Shown: positions 15,725 through 23,087, counted from the first letter of the stretch. The stretch is 23,433 nucleotides of DNA from Lentisphaerota bacterium (GCA_015061765.1 SUVZ01000012.1:1-23433); one strand, 5' to 3'. A program made the numbers and translations. Notes: generated from the letters alone by a model not told the origin.

Positions 15725-16819
15725 TCACTTCTCAAAATACCATTCGCCGTTCTTTCGTGCGCCGCGCCGTTTAAGGCCGGCCTTTTTCTTGAGGGAATCT
15801 ATGATACGCTGCGCCTGGCGCTGCTTAATGCCAATTATATCAGCCAGTCTCTCTGCCGACAACCTTGAATCATGAAGGATAGCCTTAATTGCGGCTTCTT
15901 CCGTAGCATTAAATTTTATTACGTCATTTATTACGTCATTACAACTATTTATTACGTCATCCGGTCGATGTATCCCCGTAACCGCCTCGGCAGTCTTCGT
16001 ACCGTATTCCTGTCCGATCCGCAAAAAACGGTTATGCAGTTCTATTTCGTCACCGTATATCAACACCTTGAAGAACTCTTCCAGCGGCAACTGCGTCTTA
16101 TCCACATTAAGCTTGATATTAGAATAGTTCGCTCTCACCAGCGCATTACGGAAGTACCACGACTTCTCGGCGAAGAGGTCGTTTGTCACGTCATGCCGCA
16201 TCGACTTGAGGTATTTTATCGCAAACAGCGCGACTGTTCGCGTATTTCCCTCGCGGAACGGATGTATCTGCCAAATGCCGGAAATAAAAGAAGTGAAATG
16301 CGCCACAAACGCATCTTCAGAAAGTCCCTTGTACTTGAATTTCTTCTCGTTGTCGAAATCGTACGCAAGAGACTTTTCAATCATGCAGGAAAGTTCATAT
16401 TCCACGGTATCGCCATTGAGTACCCATTCTCGCTTCGTCAATTCCACATCTCGAATCTTTCCTGCATGGGGGAAAACGCCATCGAATATCTGCTTGTGAA
16501 GGCCCAGATAGTATTCAGGCGAAAGACGAAACCCCGGCTTATTGATTATGGCGACAATTCGCGCCGAAACCTTGTCAGCCTCTTGCACGTCCGTCGGAAG
16601 ATCGTGCCCTTCTTTAGTCTCATAATACTCATCAACCAGTTGCCGCGCCTCATCTTGAGAAATTTCACCCTCAATATGACGTTTCGCGGTAGAAACCAAA
16701 TATTCTGAAGGCTTCAGCCCATCTACATCCTGAAGACCAATCGCCGTCGCCCAGGCATACGCCCGCTCGCGCCTGCCAGGCTCTACAGCCTCATAGTATT
16801 TATCAAAGTCTTCAGTCAT
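15725..16819 (-). CDS. Fic family protein with N-terminal antitoxin-like segment and C-terminal winged helix
   Basis: 364 residues. The Fic active site HPFREGNTR is intact at 186-194 (consensus HxFx(D/E)GNxR), so AMP transfer to a target protein is expected. Residues 41-66 (LVSTAKRHIEGEISQDEARQ) resemble the VbhA-type antitoxin domain that inhibits Fic in cis. The inhibitory (S/T)xxxE(G/N) motif is only partly matched: EG is present but Lys sits at the Ser/Thr position. A DVIN repeat linker at 288-303 leads to a winged-helix-like C-terminus (LSAERLADIIGIKQRQAQRI). ATG 16819 with AAGGG upstream. The gene stands alone between two direct repeats. The target is unknown. Confidence 0.9.
   Translation of the reverse strand: MTEDFDKYYEAVEPGRRERAYAWATAIGLQDVDGLKPSEYLVSTAKRHIEGEISQDEARQLVDEYYETKEGHDLPTDVQEADKVSARIVAIINKPGFRLSPEYYLGLHKQIFDGVFPHAGKIRDVELTKREWVLNGDTVEYELSCMIEKSLAYDFDNEKKFKYKGLSEDAFVAHFTSFISGIWQIHPFREGNTRTVALFAIKYLKSMRHDVTNDLFAEKSWYFRNALVRANYSNIKLNVDKTQLPLEEFFKVLIYGDEIELHNRFLRIGQEYGTKTAEAVTGIHRPDDVINSCNDVINDVIKFNATEEAAIKAILHDSRLSAERLADIIGIKQRQAQRIIDSLKKKAGLKRRGARKNGEWYFEK
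15915..15960. repeat. Three TTATTACGTCAT units inside the Fic gene
   Basis: Units at 15915-15927, 15928-15939 and 15948-15960, the last two separated by 8 nt. They encode the repeated D-V-I-N linker (DVINSCNDVINDVIKFN) between the Fic core and the winged helix. The repeats could slip and change linker length. Confidence 0.75.
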
Positions 16820-16830
16820 ATTCCCTTGTT

Positions 16831-17028
16831 TCGATTTGTTAGTCGTTAGTTGCTAATCGTTAGTCGATAGTCTTCTCCGCACTAACTGCTAACCGCTAAC
16901 TACTAACTACCAATCACTAACCTTTCGGAACCTCCTGCCGCTTGCGGCGGTCACGCGAGGACGCGTGACCCTACCATCGCGATTGGTCTATATTGCTTTC
17001 AATCAACCGTTAGATTTCATCCTTTTCT
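16831..17028. repeat. Direct repeat right of the Fic gene
   Basis: Second copy of the 15409-15557 repeat, with a longer array of CTAACTA-type heptamers and an inserted hairpin GGTCACGCG-AGGA-CGCGTGACC at 16949-16970. Its right end overlaps the last codons of the DUF3791 gene (stop at 17017). It encodes the tail RLIESNIDQSRW on the minus strand. Nothing else is seen between 16820 and 17016. Confidence 0.6.
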
Positions 17029-17229
17029 TTTACATTGATCTTGAATAAATTCATCGATATCCTCAAGCATATATTGCTCGCCTGTCGTATGCAATGCACC
17101 ATAACAATTGCGAACATACTCATCCGCCCCTGTTGATCGAAACAGTTCATACGCAGCACGGCCAGAAATATTCTTCATCCGGCGATACATTTCTATGCAG
17201 TAAATCAAAAACTTGCCTGGCTCACTCAT
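17017..17229 (-). CDS. DUF3791 family small protein
   Basis: 70 residues. FLIYCIEMYRRMKNISGRAA, then ELFRSTGADEYV and ALHTTGEQYMLEDIDEFI, fit the DUF3791 pattern (YCIE.Yk...nlsG.ea..LF...g...Yi...Y..LHt.g..yi..DId.yi). It has no membrane segment. ATG 17229 with GAGGAGG upstream, 2 nt after the stop of the previous gene. Small DUF3791 proteins are regularly encoded next to DUF3990 proteins, so it is probably the antitoxin or accessory part of the unit. The last codons overlap the direct repeat at 16831-17028. Confidence 0.8.
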   Translation of the reverse strand: MSEPGKFLIYCIEMYRRMKNISGRAAYELFRSTGADEYVRNCYGALHTTGEQYMLEDIDEFIQDQCKRKG

Positions 17230-17231
17230 AC

Positions 17232-17474
17232 TTACGCCTCCTCAGGATATGGTATGACGCCAGTTCTTTCTGCTTCCACAAACATTTCTCCGAGCATAAC
17301 AGGACTGTAATGCCAGAGCTTCAGCCGTTCATCAGCAAGTTTTTCGTACATCTCCGACCTATAAAGCCGCTCTGTCGCTTCAGCCTCGCTGATACCCAAT
17401 CGCTTCACAATTTCCGCCACCAACGAGGGAAGAACCAAAACGCCGAGAAAAGCTATATACTGCCGCTCCGTCAC
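17232..17474 (-). CDS. Small DUF3990-associated helical protein
   Basis: 80 residues, predicted mostly helical: LVLPSLVAEIVKRLGISEAE, then LYRSEMYEKLADERLKLWHY and a C-terminus FVEAERTGVIPYPEE. The pattern ...S.lye.L.de..klWh.S... is one I associate with the small partner next to DUF3990 genes. Start GTG at 17474-17472 overlaps the upstream stop (GTGA) and has GAGGT 6 nt upstream, so the pair is translationally coupled. A role as antitoxin is an inference from gene order. Confidence 0.7.
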   Translation of the reverse strand: MTERQYIAFLGVLVLPSLVAEIVKRLGISEAEATERLYRSEMYEKLADERLKLWHYSPVMLGEMFVEAERTGVIPYPEEA

Positions 17475-17953
17475 GCAACCACCTCAGACCTCTTAAATCG
17501 GATGAAGGTCAGCGCCTTCTCAGTCGCAAAAACAAGTTGATTATAAAGTTGCTTAATCTTCAATCTGGCAAGCGTTTCATCCTTTGTAAGTTCGCCTTCT
17601 CTATATAGCGTCAAAGTTCTGTACACATCGTCATTCGCAACCGGACCGAAAACAAAATCCCTTCCATCGGCCACATTAACTCCATCGCGACAGGAACAAA
17701 CAAAGTCAAGCCATATCTCATTAGGCTCACCAAATTTCAACACATCACAAGATCCAAAGGCTGTATCGCAATCAATCTCATACTCATTAACCACGGGTGT
17801 GCCGCCCTTGCGCAGAACAACTTTTTGAGCAAAGTCAACCGCCTGATCACGGTTCAATGTTGTATAAAAGCCTGGTCCAAAGTCAAGTGCATGACTTGGC
17901 TTTAAGATTTCAGGTTGTTCAACAACCACATTGCTACCATGATAAAGAATCAT
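17471..17953 (-). CDS. DUF3990 protein, ADP-ribosyltransferase-like candidate toxin
   Basis: 160 residues starting MILYHGSNVVVEQPEILKPS, followed by LDFGPGFYTTLNRDQAVDFA. This LYHGS ... DFG.GFYtT...QA..fA signature is that of DUF3990, a family related in fold pattern to ADP-ribosyltransferases (the HG and the GFYtT strand). It would modify a cytoplasmic target using NAD. ATG 17953-17951 is placed by the conserved N-terminus; a TGGTATAAT promoter lies about 35 nt upstream. It is the first gene of a three-gene operon with two small partners, in toxin-antitoxin arrangement. Enzyme activity is not proven for this family by anything in the sequence. Confidence 0.85.
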   Translation of the reverse strand: MILYHGSNVVVEQPEILKPSHALDFGPGFYTTLNRDQAVDFAQKVVLRKGGTPVVNEYEIDCDTAFGSCDVLKFGEPNEIWLDFVCSCRDGVNVADGRDFVFGPVANDDVYRTLTLYREGELTKDETLARLKIKQLYNQLVFATEKALTFIRFKRSEVVA

Positions 17954-17984
17954 CTTCTATTTATCTACCTTTCTTAGTGCCTAT

Positions 17985-17990
17985 ATTATA
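17985..17990 (-). promoter_or_regulatory. Extended -10 promoter of the DUF3990 operon
   Basis: The minus strand reads AAATGGTATAATATAGGC, then CACTAAGAAAGG about 20 nt before the start codon. No clear -35. The remaining gap to the MetK gene (18000-18121) shows nothing recognisable. Confidence 0.6.
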
Positions 17991-18121
17991 CCATTTCCCA
18001 TAGCGCAATGCGGCCAAATTTACAGCTGCCCCCTCACGATTCCTGAATCCTATTTCATCGCATTTCACCTCTGCATTGAAAAGGAACCTGTCCAACTGCC
18101 GAATTTAAGGTAAACTTGACT

Positions 18122-19258
18122 TTACACCTGTTCATGAGGTGTTGACTCCAGAAAATATCCGGCAAGCAGGCACTTGCGGCGAGAAATGGCCGTGAGGCGC
18201 AGATCCGCTACAATGGAACCGATGGAAAACCAGTCTTCCGGCGGAAGTGCGGAAGATGGAATCGGATGCGTCAAACCGAGCGAATCGACACTCTCCGCCT
18301 CGCGGAACGCGGGCACTGCGTCGCCTGGCGTCCAGCCGAGACGAACCGTCACCGCGCTCCCTCCGCGTTCCTTCAGGAGTCTCCGCGCCAGCTCCCGCGC
18401 CCTGAACGCCCCTGCCACGTCCACCTTGTGCGGATCCTTGCCGCAAATCGCTCCGCCGCCAATAGGAATTTCCGGTCCATAGAAATCGATGGCAAGCTTC
18501 TTGCCGGAAAGTCCGTTATCTCCCTCCGGACCGCCGATGATGAAGTCGCCCATACCGTTGAGGATGAAGTTCTCCAGCGGCAGGTTGGAGATGCCTGCAA
18601 GGCCGCGAGCCTCCAGTTCCGCCAATGCACCGCTCACTACGGGCAGAACCAGTTCATGCTGTTCCGCCGCGAACACCCCTTCCCTATGCTGAATGCTGAG
18701 GGTAAGACGATTCCAACGGTATTGCGGCGGGCACGCGGGACGCGCGACCGTAATATCCACCATCACCTTGAAATCGGGTCCGAACCTGTCGGACACCGTC
18801 CGCCGCCAGCCGTCCAGCTTCCGGCCGATATAGTTGGCGATGAAGTGCGCGGGCGGCAGATAGTCCGTCTCGGGATGGTTGCAGGCGTAACCGGTGACGA
18901 CATTCTGATCGTCAGAAAGACCACGGATGGCGCGTTCATCGTCCGAAAGCGGCTCAAGGCACACGTTCTGGACGACCTTCAGATTCTCTGGTGCGTGAAT
19001 CCAGATTCCGCCGTACCCCGCCTCCCGATAGACGTTACGGGAGATCTCTTCAATCTCCTCTTTCGAGACAGCGCATCTGCCTTTCCCGGAGGCGATTCGT
19101 CCGTCGATGAACACATGATTCGTGTGAACGGCGCACTCGACACCCACAAGCGCCTCTCCGTCTCGCCCAACAGCGAGATCGACGATGGACTCCACTATGG
19201 CGTCCGCCAGCCGGTCGGGATGCCCTGGAGAGACGTATTCGGCTATATGAGACTTCAC
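18122..19258 (-). CDS. metK: S-adenosylmethionine synthetase (methionine adenosyltransferase) paralogue
   Basis: 378 residues, the usual family length. Catalytic landmarks are in order: GHPD at 12-15, DQ at 117-118, PDFK with Lys164, GGPEGDNGLSGKK at 242-254, and GGGAICGKDPHKVD at 267-280 with Lys274, Lys278 and Asp280. These correspond to the ATP, metal and phosphate binding residues of E. coli MetK, so activity is plausible. Deviations: GHPDR instead of GHPDK, SDDQNV where most enzymes have GDQG, and GKK for GRK. The start is GTG 19258-19256 with GAGGAG 7 nt upstream. It is the last gene behind MoxR, the 152-aa protein and VWA, separated by a 110-nt gap holding an inverted repeat. It is probably an accessory enzyme rather than the housekeeping one. 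Confidence 0.9.
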   Translation of the reverse strand: MKSHIAEYVSPGHPDRLADAIVESIVDLAVGRDGEALVGVECAVHTNHVFIDGRIASGKGRCAVSKEEIEEISRNVYREAGYGGIWIHAPENLKVVQNVCLEPLSDDERAIRGLSDDQNVVTGYACNHPETDYLPPAHFIANYIGRKLDGWRRTVSDRFGPDFKVMVDITVARPACPPQYRWNRLTLSIQHREGVFAAEQHELVLPVVSGALAELEARGLAGISNLPLENFILNGMGDFIIGGPEGDNGLSGKKLAIDFYGPEIPIGGGAICGKDPHKVDVAGAFRARELARRLLKERGGSAVTVRLGWTPGDAVPAFREAESVDSLGLTHPIPSSALPPEDWFSIGSIVADLRLTAISRRKCLLAGYFLESTPHEQV

Positions 19259-19280
19259 TTTTTGACTCCTCGTTTTGTTT

Positions 19281-19369
19281 GACAGGATTTACAGGATTAT
19301 CAGGATTGTAGGATTTATTGTCGTGTTCATATCAAAACTATTAATCTTGTAAATCCTGTTAATCCTGTC
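19281..19369. repeat. Inverted repeat of ACAGGATT units between the VWA and metK genes
   Basis: Left arm 19281-19307 and right arm 19343-19369, each 27 nt, pair with four mismatches around a 35-nt loop. Each arm is itself built of ACAGGATT-like units. It starts right at the TAG stop of the VWA gene. It may lower transcription into metK, or may just be a common intergenic repeat. Confidence 0.6.
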
Positions 19370-20730
19370 TAAAAAAGCTTGATGAATTTGTCGGCGATGG
19401 ATGAGAGGTCGGATTCCTGATTGTAGCCGGAATCGGATTCGACAAGCCCGACGAAGAGCCGCATTCCCGCCGCGTGGAAACGTTCCGAAAGCGCCGCGTC
19501 TGGACTGCCCGTAAATCCATCCGTGATAATGACGGCGGCACGTGGACGCCTTCTGGGCGGCAGTTCGAGGACGTGCCTGAGTACGCAGTCGATGTCCGTC
19601 CCGCCCGTGGAGCTGAACTTCCGGGCGGCAAGGTCGCGGGCGGATGCCGGATGCACGACCGTCGAAAACACATGAACCGTGCAAAGTCCGCCACGGCAAT
19701 ACGGCAGAAGTGCCTGCGCCACGGACGGCACCTGCTCCGCGACAGAGCCCGACACATCGAAGTACACGAACGCCTGCCGGTTGTCGCGACTGGACGGGCG
19801 TTGTAACCTAACGGCCGTGTTATAGACAAGCGCGTCACCGAATGCCATCTCACGCGCCTCATGCGAACGGTCGTGCCAGTCCGGGAGAAACGTGGCCGTC
19901 TCGCACACCATCTCGCGTATAGAGCGGCGACAAACCTCCTTCTTTCCGGGTATCGCCGCCCGACGCATGAGACGGCGAATGCCGCGACGCAAACTGGCGG
20001 TGGGATCGGCGTCCGCGCCGAATCCGCGTTCTCTCTCCTGCGCGCCGAGGTCTTGCCCTTGGAGCGGGCGGTCCGGACTGGGCCATTTGGAGATGATTTT
20101 GTGGATCAGGTCCTTCATCTCCTGCGAAATTTCCTCGTTCTCCCCGTCGTGTGAACCGAGAAGAAGCGGTTCGCCGCCCTCGCCGTCGCTTTTAACCAAC
20201 AGTCTGACCTCCTTGACGCAGCCGCTCTTGAGGAGCGCCTCGTACACATCGTGGTAGGTGCCGGTGTCCGAACCGCCGTAGAGGAGCTTGAGCACCGATT
20301 CCGCCGCTATGGGCGTTTCCGCGCCTTTAGGCCTAAGAAGTGCGAACGGCATTTCGTCGGAAGGATAGTAGTCCGTGAAGAATGAGATAAATTCCGGCCC
20401 CGGGAAGAGCGAACAAAGAATCGCGTTGATGACCGCGTCAAACACAAGGTTCCGCGCCTCAGTCGCGCGCGGAAAAAGCGTGGTGTGACCGAGTATCACA
20501 TGGTAAAGCTCGTGCATCACGAGCATGAATAGATGCTCGTTCGTCCGGCAATGAGCCTCGATGAACTCCTTGTTGAGCAGGAGTTCCGGGGACACCCCGC
20601 ATGTCACGCAGGCGGTTTTCGTCTTCTCCGAAAAACGGACGCGGAAGAGCGAAAGAAACGTCGTCAGCTCGAACGAGCCGGGCGGTATCACATCAAGAAT
20701 CCGTGCGATGATCTTCTCCTCGTCGGTCAT
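19369..20730 (-). CDS. Putative metallopeptidase with C-terminal VWA domain (DUF2201-like)
   Basis: 453 residues. The N-terminal domain has HELYHVILGH at 73-82, an HExxHxxxxH zinc-peptidase site. A linker with charged repeats (about 180-260) follows. The C-terminal VWA-like domain carries the MIDAS residues DVSGS at 325-329, TGGTD at 375-379 and TDG at 403-405. This is the DUF2201 layout (putative metallopeptidase plus VWA-like). Such proteins pair with MoxR AAA ATPases, which are thought to remodel or activate targets brought by the VWA part. ATG 20730 overlaps the upstream stop (ATGA), so translation is coupled. No signal peptide, hence cytoplasmic. It ends with TAG. Confidence 0.85.
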   Translation of the reverse strand: MTDEEKIIARILDVIPPGSFELTTFLSLFRVRFSEKTKTACVTCGVSPELLLNKEFIEAHCRTNEHLFMLVMHELYHVILGHTTLFPRATEARNLVFDAVINAILCSLFPGPEFISFFTDYYPSDEMPFALLRPKGAETPIAAESVLKLLYGGSDTGTYHDVYEALLKSGCVKEVRLLVKSDGEGGEPLLLGSHDGENEEISQEMKDLIHKIISKWPSPDRPLQGQDLGAQERERGFGADADPTASLRRGIRRLMRRAAIPGKKEVCRRSIREMVCETATFLPDWHDRSHEAREMAFGDALVYNTAVRLQRPSSRDNRQAFVYFDVSGSVAEQVPSVAQALLPYCRGGLCTVHVFSTVVHPASARDLAARKFSSTGGTDIDCVLRHVLELPPRRRPRAAVIITDGFTGSPDAALSERFHAAGMRLFVGLVESDSGYNQESDLSSIADKFIKLF

Positions 20731-21185
20731 GACGCGCTCCCGAATTGAGGAAAGTATTTGGCGGGGAAGCCGATTGTGTTGATGAAGGAATCCTCGGTCA
20801 GCCTAAGTTCCCGATGCGGCACATAGATCAAACCCGACACCCTGCCCAAAATCGCAACGGCAAGGATCGGATCTGTGCAGACATGATATACGCCCGGATG
20901 CCTTCGCATGAGGCCATCCAGCGGTGAGTTGACATCCTCGCAGATGCTTCCCACCATGAATCCAGTCGGTCGCGGCACGGCGTCCAGTTCAGCCTTGTGC
21001 TTGCTTACAAAGTCCTCGACCCAAGCCTGAATAATCGCATCGCGCTCGTACTGCGGCTGCTTCAAGTTGTACGACGGACCGAGGCCGATATGCCACATGT
21101 CGAACACGATCTGCTTGCCGATGGGCCGCACAACCGTCTCCACCTTGCTGCGCGGCGGTCCGGACATGTTTTGGTATGCGTTCAC
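20727..21185 (-). CDS. Unknown 152-residue protein between MoxR and VWA genes
   Basis: Soluble, no signal or membrane segment. The family is not recognised. Visible features are RPIGKQIVFDMWHIGLGPSY near the N-terminus, a helical middle (AIIQAWVEDFVSKHKAELDA) and a C-terminal part with GRVSGLIYVPHRELRLTEDS. The GTG start at 21185-21183 overlaps the MoxR stop (GTGA) and has AAGGAG 8 nt upstream. The stop overlaps the VWA start (ATGA). Such double coupling means fixed stoichiometry with both neighbours, so it is probably a component or substrate adaptor of the MoxR-VWA machine. Confidence 0.75.
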   Translation of the reverse strand: MNAYQNMSGPPRSKVETVVRPIGKQIVFDMWHIGLGPSYNLKQPQYERDAIIQAWVEDFVSKHKAELDAVPRPTGFMVGSICEDVNSPLDGLMRRHPGVYHVCTDPILAVAILGRVSGLIYVPHRELRLTEDSFINTIGFPAKYFPQFGSAS

Positions 21186-22597
21186 AGGCCAAACTCCTTC
21201 CAGAGGCTCTCGAAGTCCGTCGATGCCTCATTGACCTCGCATGTACCCGCAAAGCCGTCGGGCAGATAGGAATTGAGGAGATTGGAATGATACTGCGCGA
21301 ATTCCGATTCGGCTCCGAAGCGCCGGTTCGCGTCCGCAACGCGCGCACCGACCGCACGGGCGATCTGGGACTTGTCCGGCGTGACCATGCAGGTATTTTC
21401 GTATGCGTCGATGGCGCAGTGAATCTCCTTCGCAAGCAGTTCAATCGTCGTCGCCGGGATGTCCGCACGCTCGCGGATGCCGAGGTACGTGGCAAGCGCC
21501 AGCCCGCGGCGGAGGTGCGGCTTCGCCTTCGCAACGCCCTCTCCAACAATGACTGCGGCGCGGTCCGGCGGTACGGCGAGCCGCTCGGCAACCATCTTCC
21601 GCAGACGAAGAACCGGATCACCTATCTTCATAAGCTGTACAAGCGGATCACTCTCGTCGCGCATGGAAAGTTCCCACGCCGACTTGCAGATGGCGGTCAG
21701 TTCAGCCGCGTTCAGCCGCCGCCATGCCCGATCAGGAAGTGTATTGAGGAGCGCAAGACGAACGGAATCGTAAAGCTCCGGCGCATCGCCAGCCGTTAGT
21801 CTCGACAAAACTTCACGCGCCGCATGAACGGCGATTGCGCACCGCAAAAGCATCGTCGCCCGGCGCGTCGAAACATCGTACTTCGCGGCGTGGAGCTTCG
21901 GAACGAGCGTGATGATGTAAGGCGTCAGGCGGGGAGTCAGCTCCGGAACAAGCTCCTCGTAGCACTTGCGCGCCTCGGCTACGAGTTCTCGGATGGCGAC
22001 AGGAAACTCATGCCGCCCCGCGAACTGGTCTGCAAGAACCTTCTTCTGCTCGGCGGACGTCAGGTCGTCCCAATCCGGTACGGACATGATGTAAGGGAAC
22101 CTGTCCGCAAGCGCGGCGTCCAGCGGCTCGGAACCAAGGTAGAGCGCACCGCCCTCGTCCAGCTCATCGTCTGTCGGCGGCGGATTCATCGCCGCCCAGC
22201 GATAGACGAGGCGCGCGAGCGGACGCCCCTGCACCCGCCTATCATATATGATTGGGAAGAGCTTGTTCTGAAGTTCCGGGCGCGTGCGACTGATCTCGTC
22301 CATGAACACGACCTCGGCGTCCCAGATGCTTTCCGGAGACGAAAGATATTCGAGTTTCGTGCGCGTCGCGTCCGGAAGCGGAACGCCCACAAGGTCGTCG
22401 TAGTTGATGAGGCTCGCATTGTAGGAGCGGAACTCCATGCCCAGTGCCTCCGCAAGGCGCTCCAGCACAAAACTCTTTGCGCACCCATGCGCCCCGACGA
22501 GCAGCAGCGGTTCCTCAGAAAGCAGTGCGGCCAGCAGAACAGCTTCCGTCCTCTTCCAGCCGTACAGTCCCAACGGTTCGGTTATCAACGATTTCAT
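21182..22597 (-). CDS. MoxR-type AAA+ ATPase
   Basis: 471 residues from the chosen start. Walker A GAHGCAKS at 35-42, Walker B VVFMDE at 96-101, and sensor 1 Asn138 in WAAMNP give an AAA+ core of the MoxR/RavA group. A long C-terminal region (about 220-471) follows, more than the usual lid, with several charged helices. It would hydrolyse ATP to drive conformational work together with the VWA protein. Start: ATG 22597-22595 has AAAGGA 9 nt upstream. An earlier TTG at 22645 lies within the leader and is unlikely. First gene behind leader copy 3, about 47 nt after its terminator. Confidence 0.88.
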   Translation of the reverse strand: MKSLITEPLGLYGWKRTEAVLLAALLSEEPLLLVGAHGCAKSFVLERLAEALGMEFRSYNASLINYDDLVGVPLPDATRTKLEYLSSPESIWDAEVVFMDEISRTRPELQNKLFPIIYDRRVQGRPLARLVYRWAAMNPPPTDDELDEGGALYLGSEPLDAALADRFPYIMSVPDWDDLTSAEQKKVLADQFAGRHEFPVAIRELVAEARKCYEELVPELTPRLTPYIITLVPKLHAAKYDVSTRRATMLLRCAIAVHAAREVLSRLTAGDAPELYDSVRLALLNTLPDRAWRRLNAAELTAICKSAWELSMRDESDPLVQLMKIGDPVLRLRKMVAERLAVPPDRAAVIVGEGVAKAKPHLRRGLALATYLGIRERADIPATTIELLAKEIHCAIDAYENTCMVTPDKSQIARAVGARVADANRRFGAESEFAQYHSNLLNSYLPDGFAGTCEVNEASTDFESLWKEFGL

Positions 22598-22643
22598 TCG
22601 TTTGCGTCCTTTGCCAAGATTCTCAAGAAGGGACAATCCCCGC

Positions 22644-22681
22644 AAACGAAAAACCGCTCATCTTGCAATCAAGACGAACGG
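22644..22681 (-). terminator. Intrinsic terminator of leader copy 3
   Basis: A 12-bp stem CCGTTCGTCTTG / CAAGATGAGCGG (22681-22670 with 22665-22654), a 4-nt loop and TTTTTCGTTT on the minus strand, followed by a short GGGGA/TCCC hairpin and then the MoxR ribosome-binding site. Confidence 0.8.
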
Positions 22682-22830
22682 TCTGATGAAACATGTTTCC
22701 CTTTCGGGCACATCGCTTTTCAGCTACCACCGTGGCGTTTCACTCGGTTGGCGCATTCAGCCTTTTCAGGCTTCCTGCTTCTTGATGTCTTGATGGTGCG
22801 CATTGTATCAAACACCATCATCAAATTCAA
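22644..22830 (-). promoter_or_regulatory. Leader element copy 3: promoter plus structured attenuator RNA upstream of the MoxR operon
   Basis: -35 TTGAAT at 22830-22825, 17-bp spacer, -10 TACAAT at 22807-22802; start expected near 22797. AUCAAGAC at 22794-22787 is complementary to GUCUUGAU at 22675-22668 in the terminator arm. Hairpins: AGCCU-GAAA-AGGCU (22772-22759), GUG-AAA-CGC (22743-22735) inside ACCG/CGGU, AGC/GCU with a loop one A shorter than in the other copies, and CCC-GAAA-GGG. The shared sequence with copies 1 and 2 includes promoter and terminator, so the unit appears to have been duplicated whole. Confidence 0.75.
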
Positions 22831-22870
22831 CAGGGTCCAGAAAAAAAATATTCCAGGTCCTACTATTTAG

Positions 22871-23006
22871 TTCCATCCAAAATCATCGCCTCCCCAAACG
22901 CAATCCGAGAGAAGTCAAACCCATGTTCATTGTTTATAAACCATGGACATGGTCAAGGCGAAAATTTCCACCCAAAACAACGCCACCTAACATCCCTTTT
23001 TCAAGT
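22871..23006. repeat. Intergenic repeat block, copy 3
   Basis: An uninterrupted copy of the block at 3109-3346 and 6511-6641, with TTTATAAACCATGGACATGG in the centre. It begins about 40 nt upstream of the leader promoter and is followed by the 32-nt palindrome. Confidence 0.7.
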
Positions 23007-23035
23007 ATCAGATCACAACCATATTACAATCCATC

Positions 23036-23067
23036 TTACCACCGCATTTATATAAATGCGGTGGTAA
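23036..23067. repeat. 32-nt perfect palindrome
   Basis: TTACCACCGCATTTAT followed by its exact reverse complement. It shares the outer CCACCGCATTT arms with the palindrome at 3370-3399 while the centre differs. It lies 20 nt after the stop of the Fic remnant on the minus strand and may serve as its terminator, though the T run is missing. Confidence 0.7.
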
Positions 23068-23087
23068 CTCAAATAAGTCGCCGCAGT

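Noticed and set aside
15872..16708. Plus-strand open frame of 278 codons opposite the Fic gene
   Set aside because: The Fic motif is on the minus strand; the plus frame is a by-product.
18266..19282. Long plus-strand open frame (338 codons) opposite the metK paralogue
   Set aside because: It lies in a GC-rich gene with clear MetK motifs on the other strand; the plus-strand product shows no known motif and is a shadow frame.
21824..22870. Plus-strand open frame of 348 codons opposite the MoxR gene and the leader
   Set aside because: The minus strand has Walker motifs and a good start; this frame runs through the promoter and terminator of the leader and has no recognisable domain.
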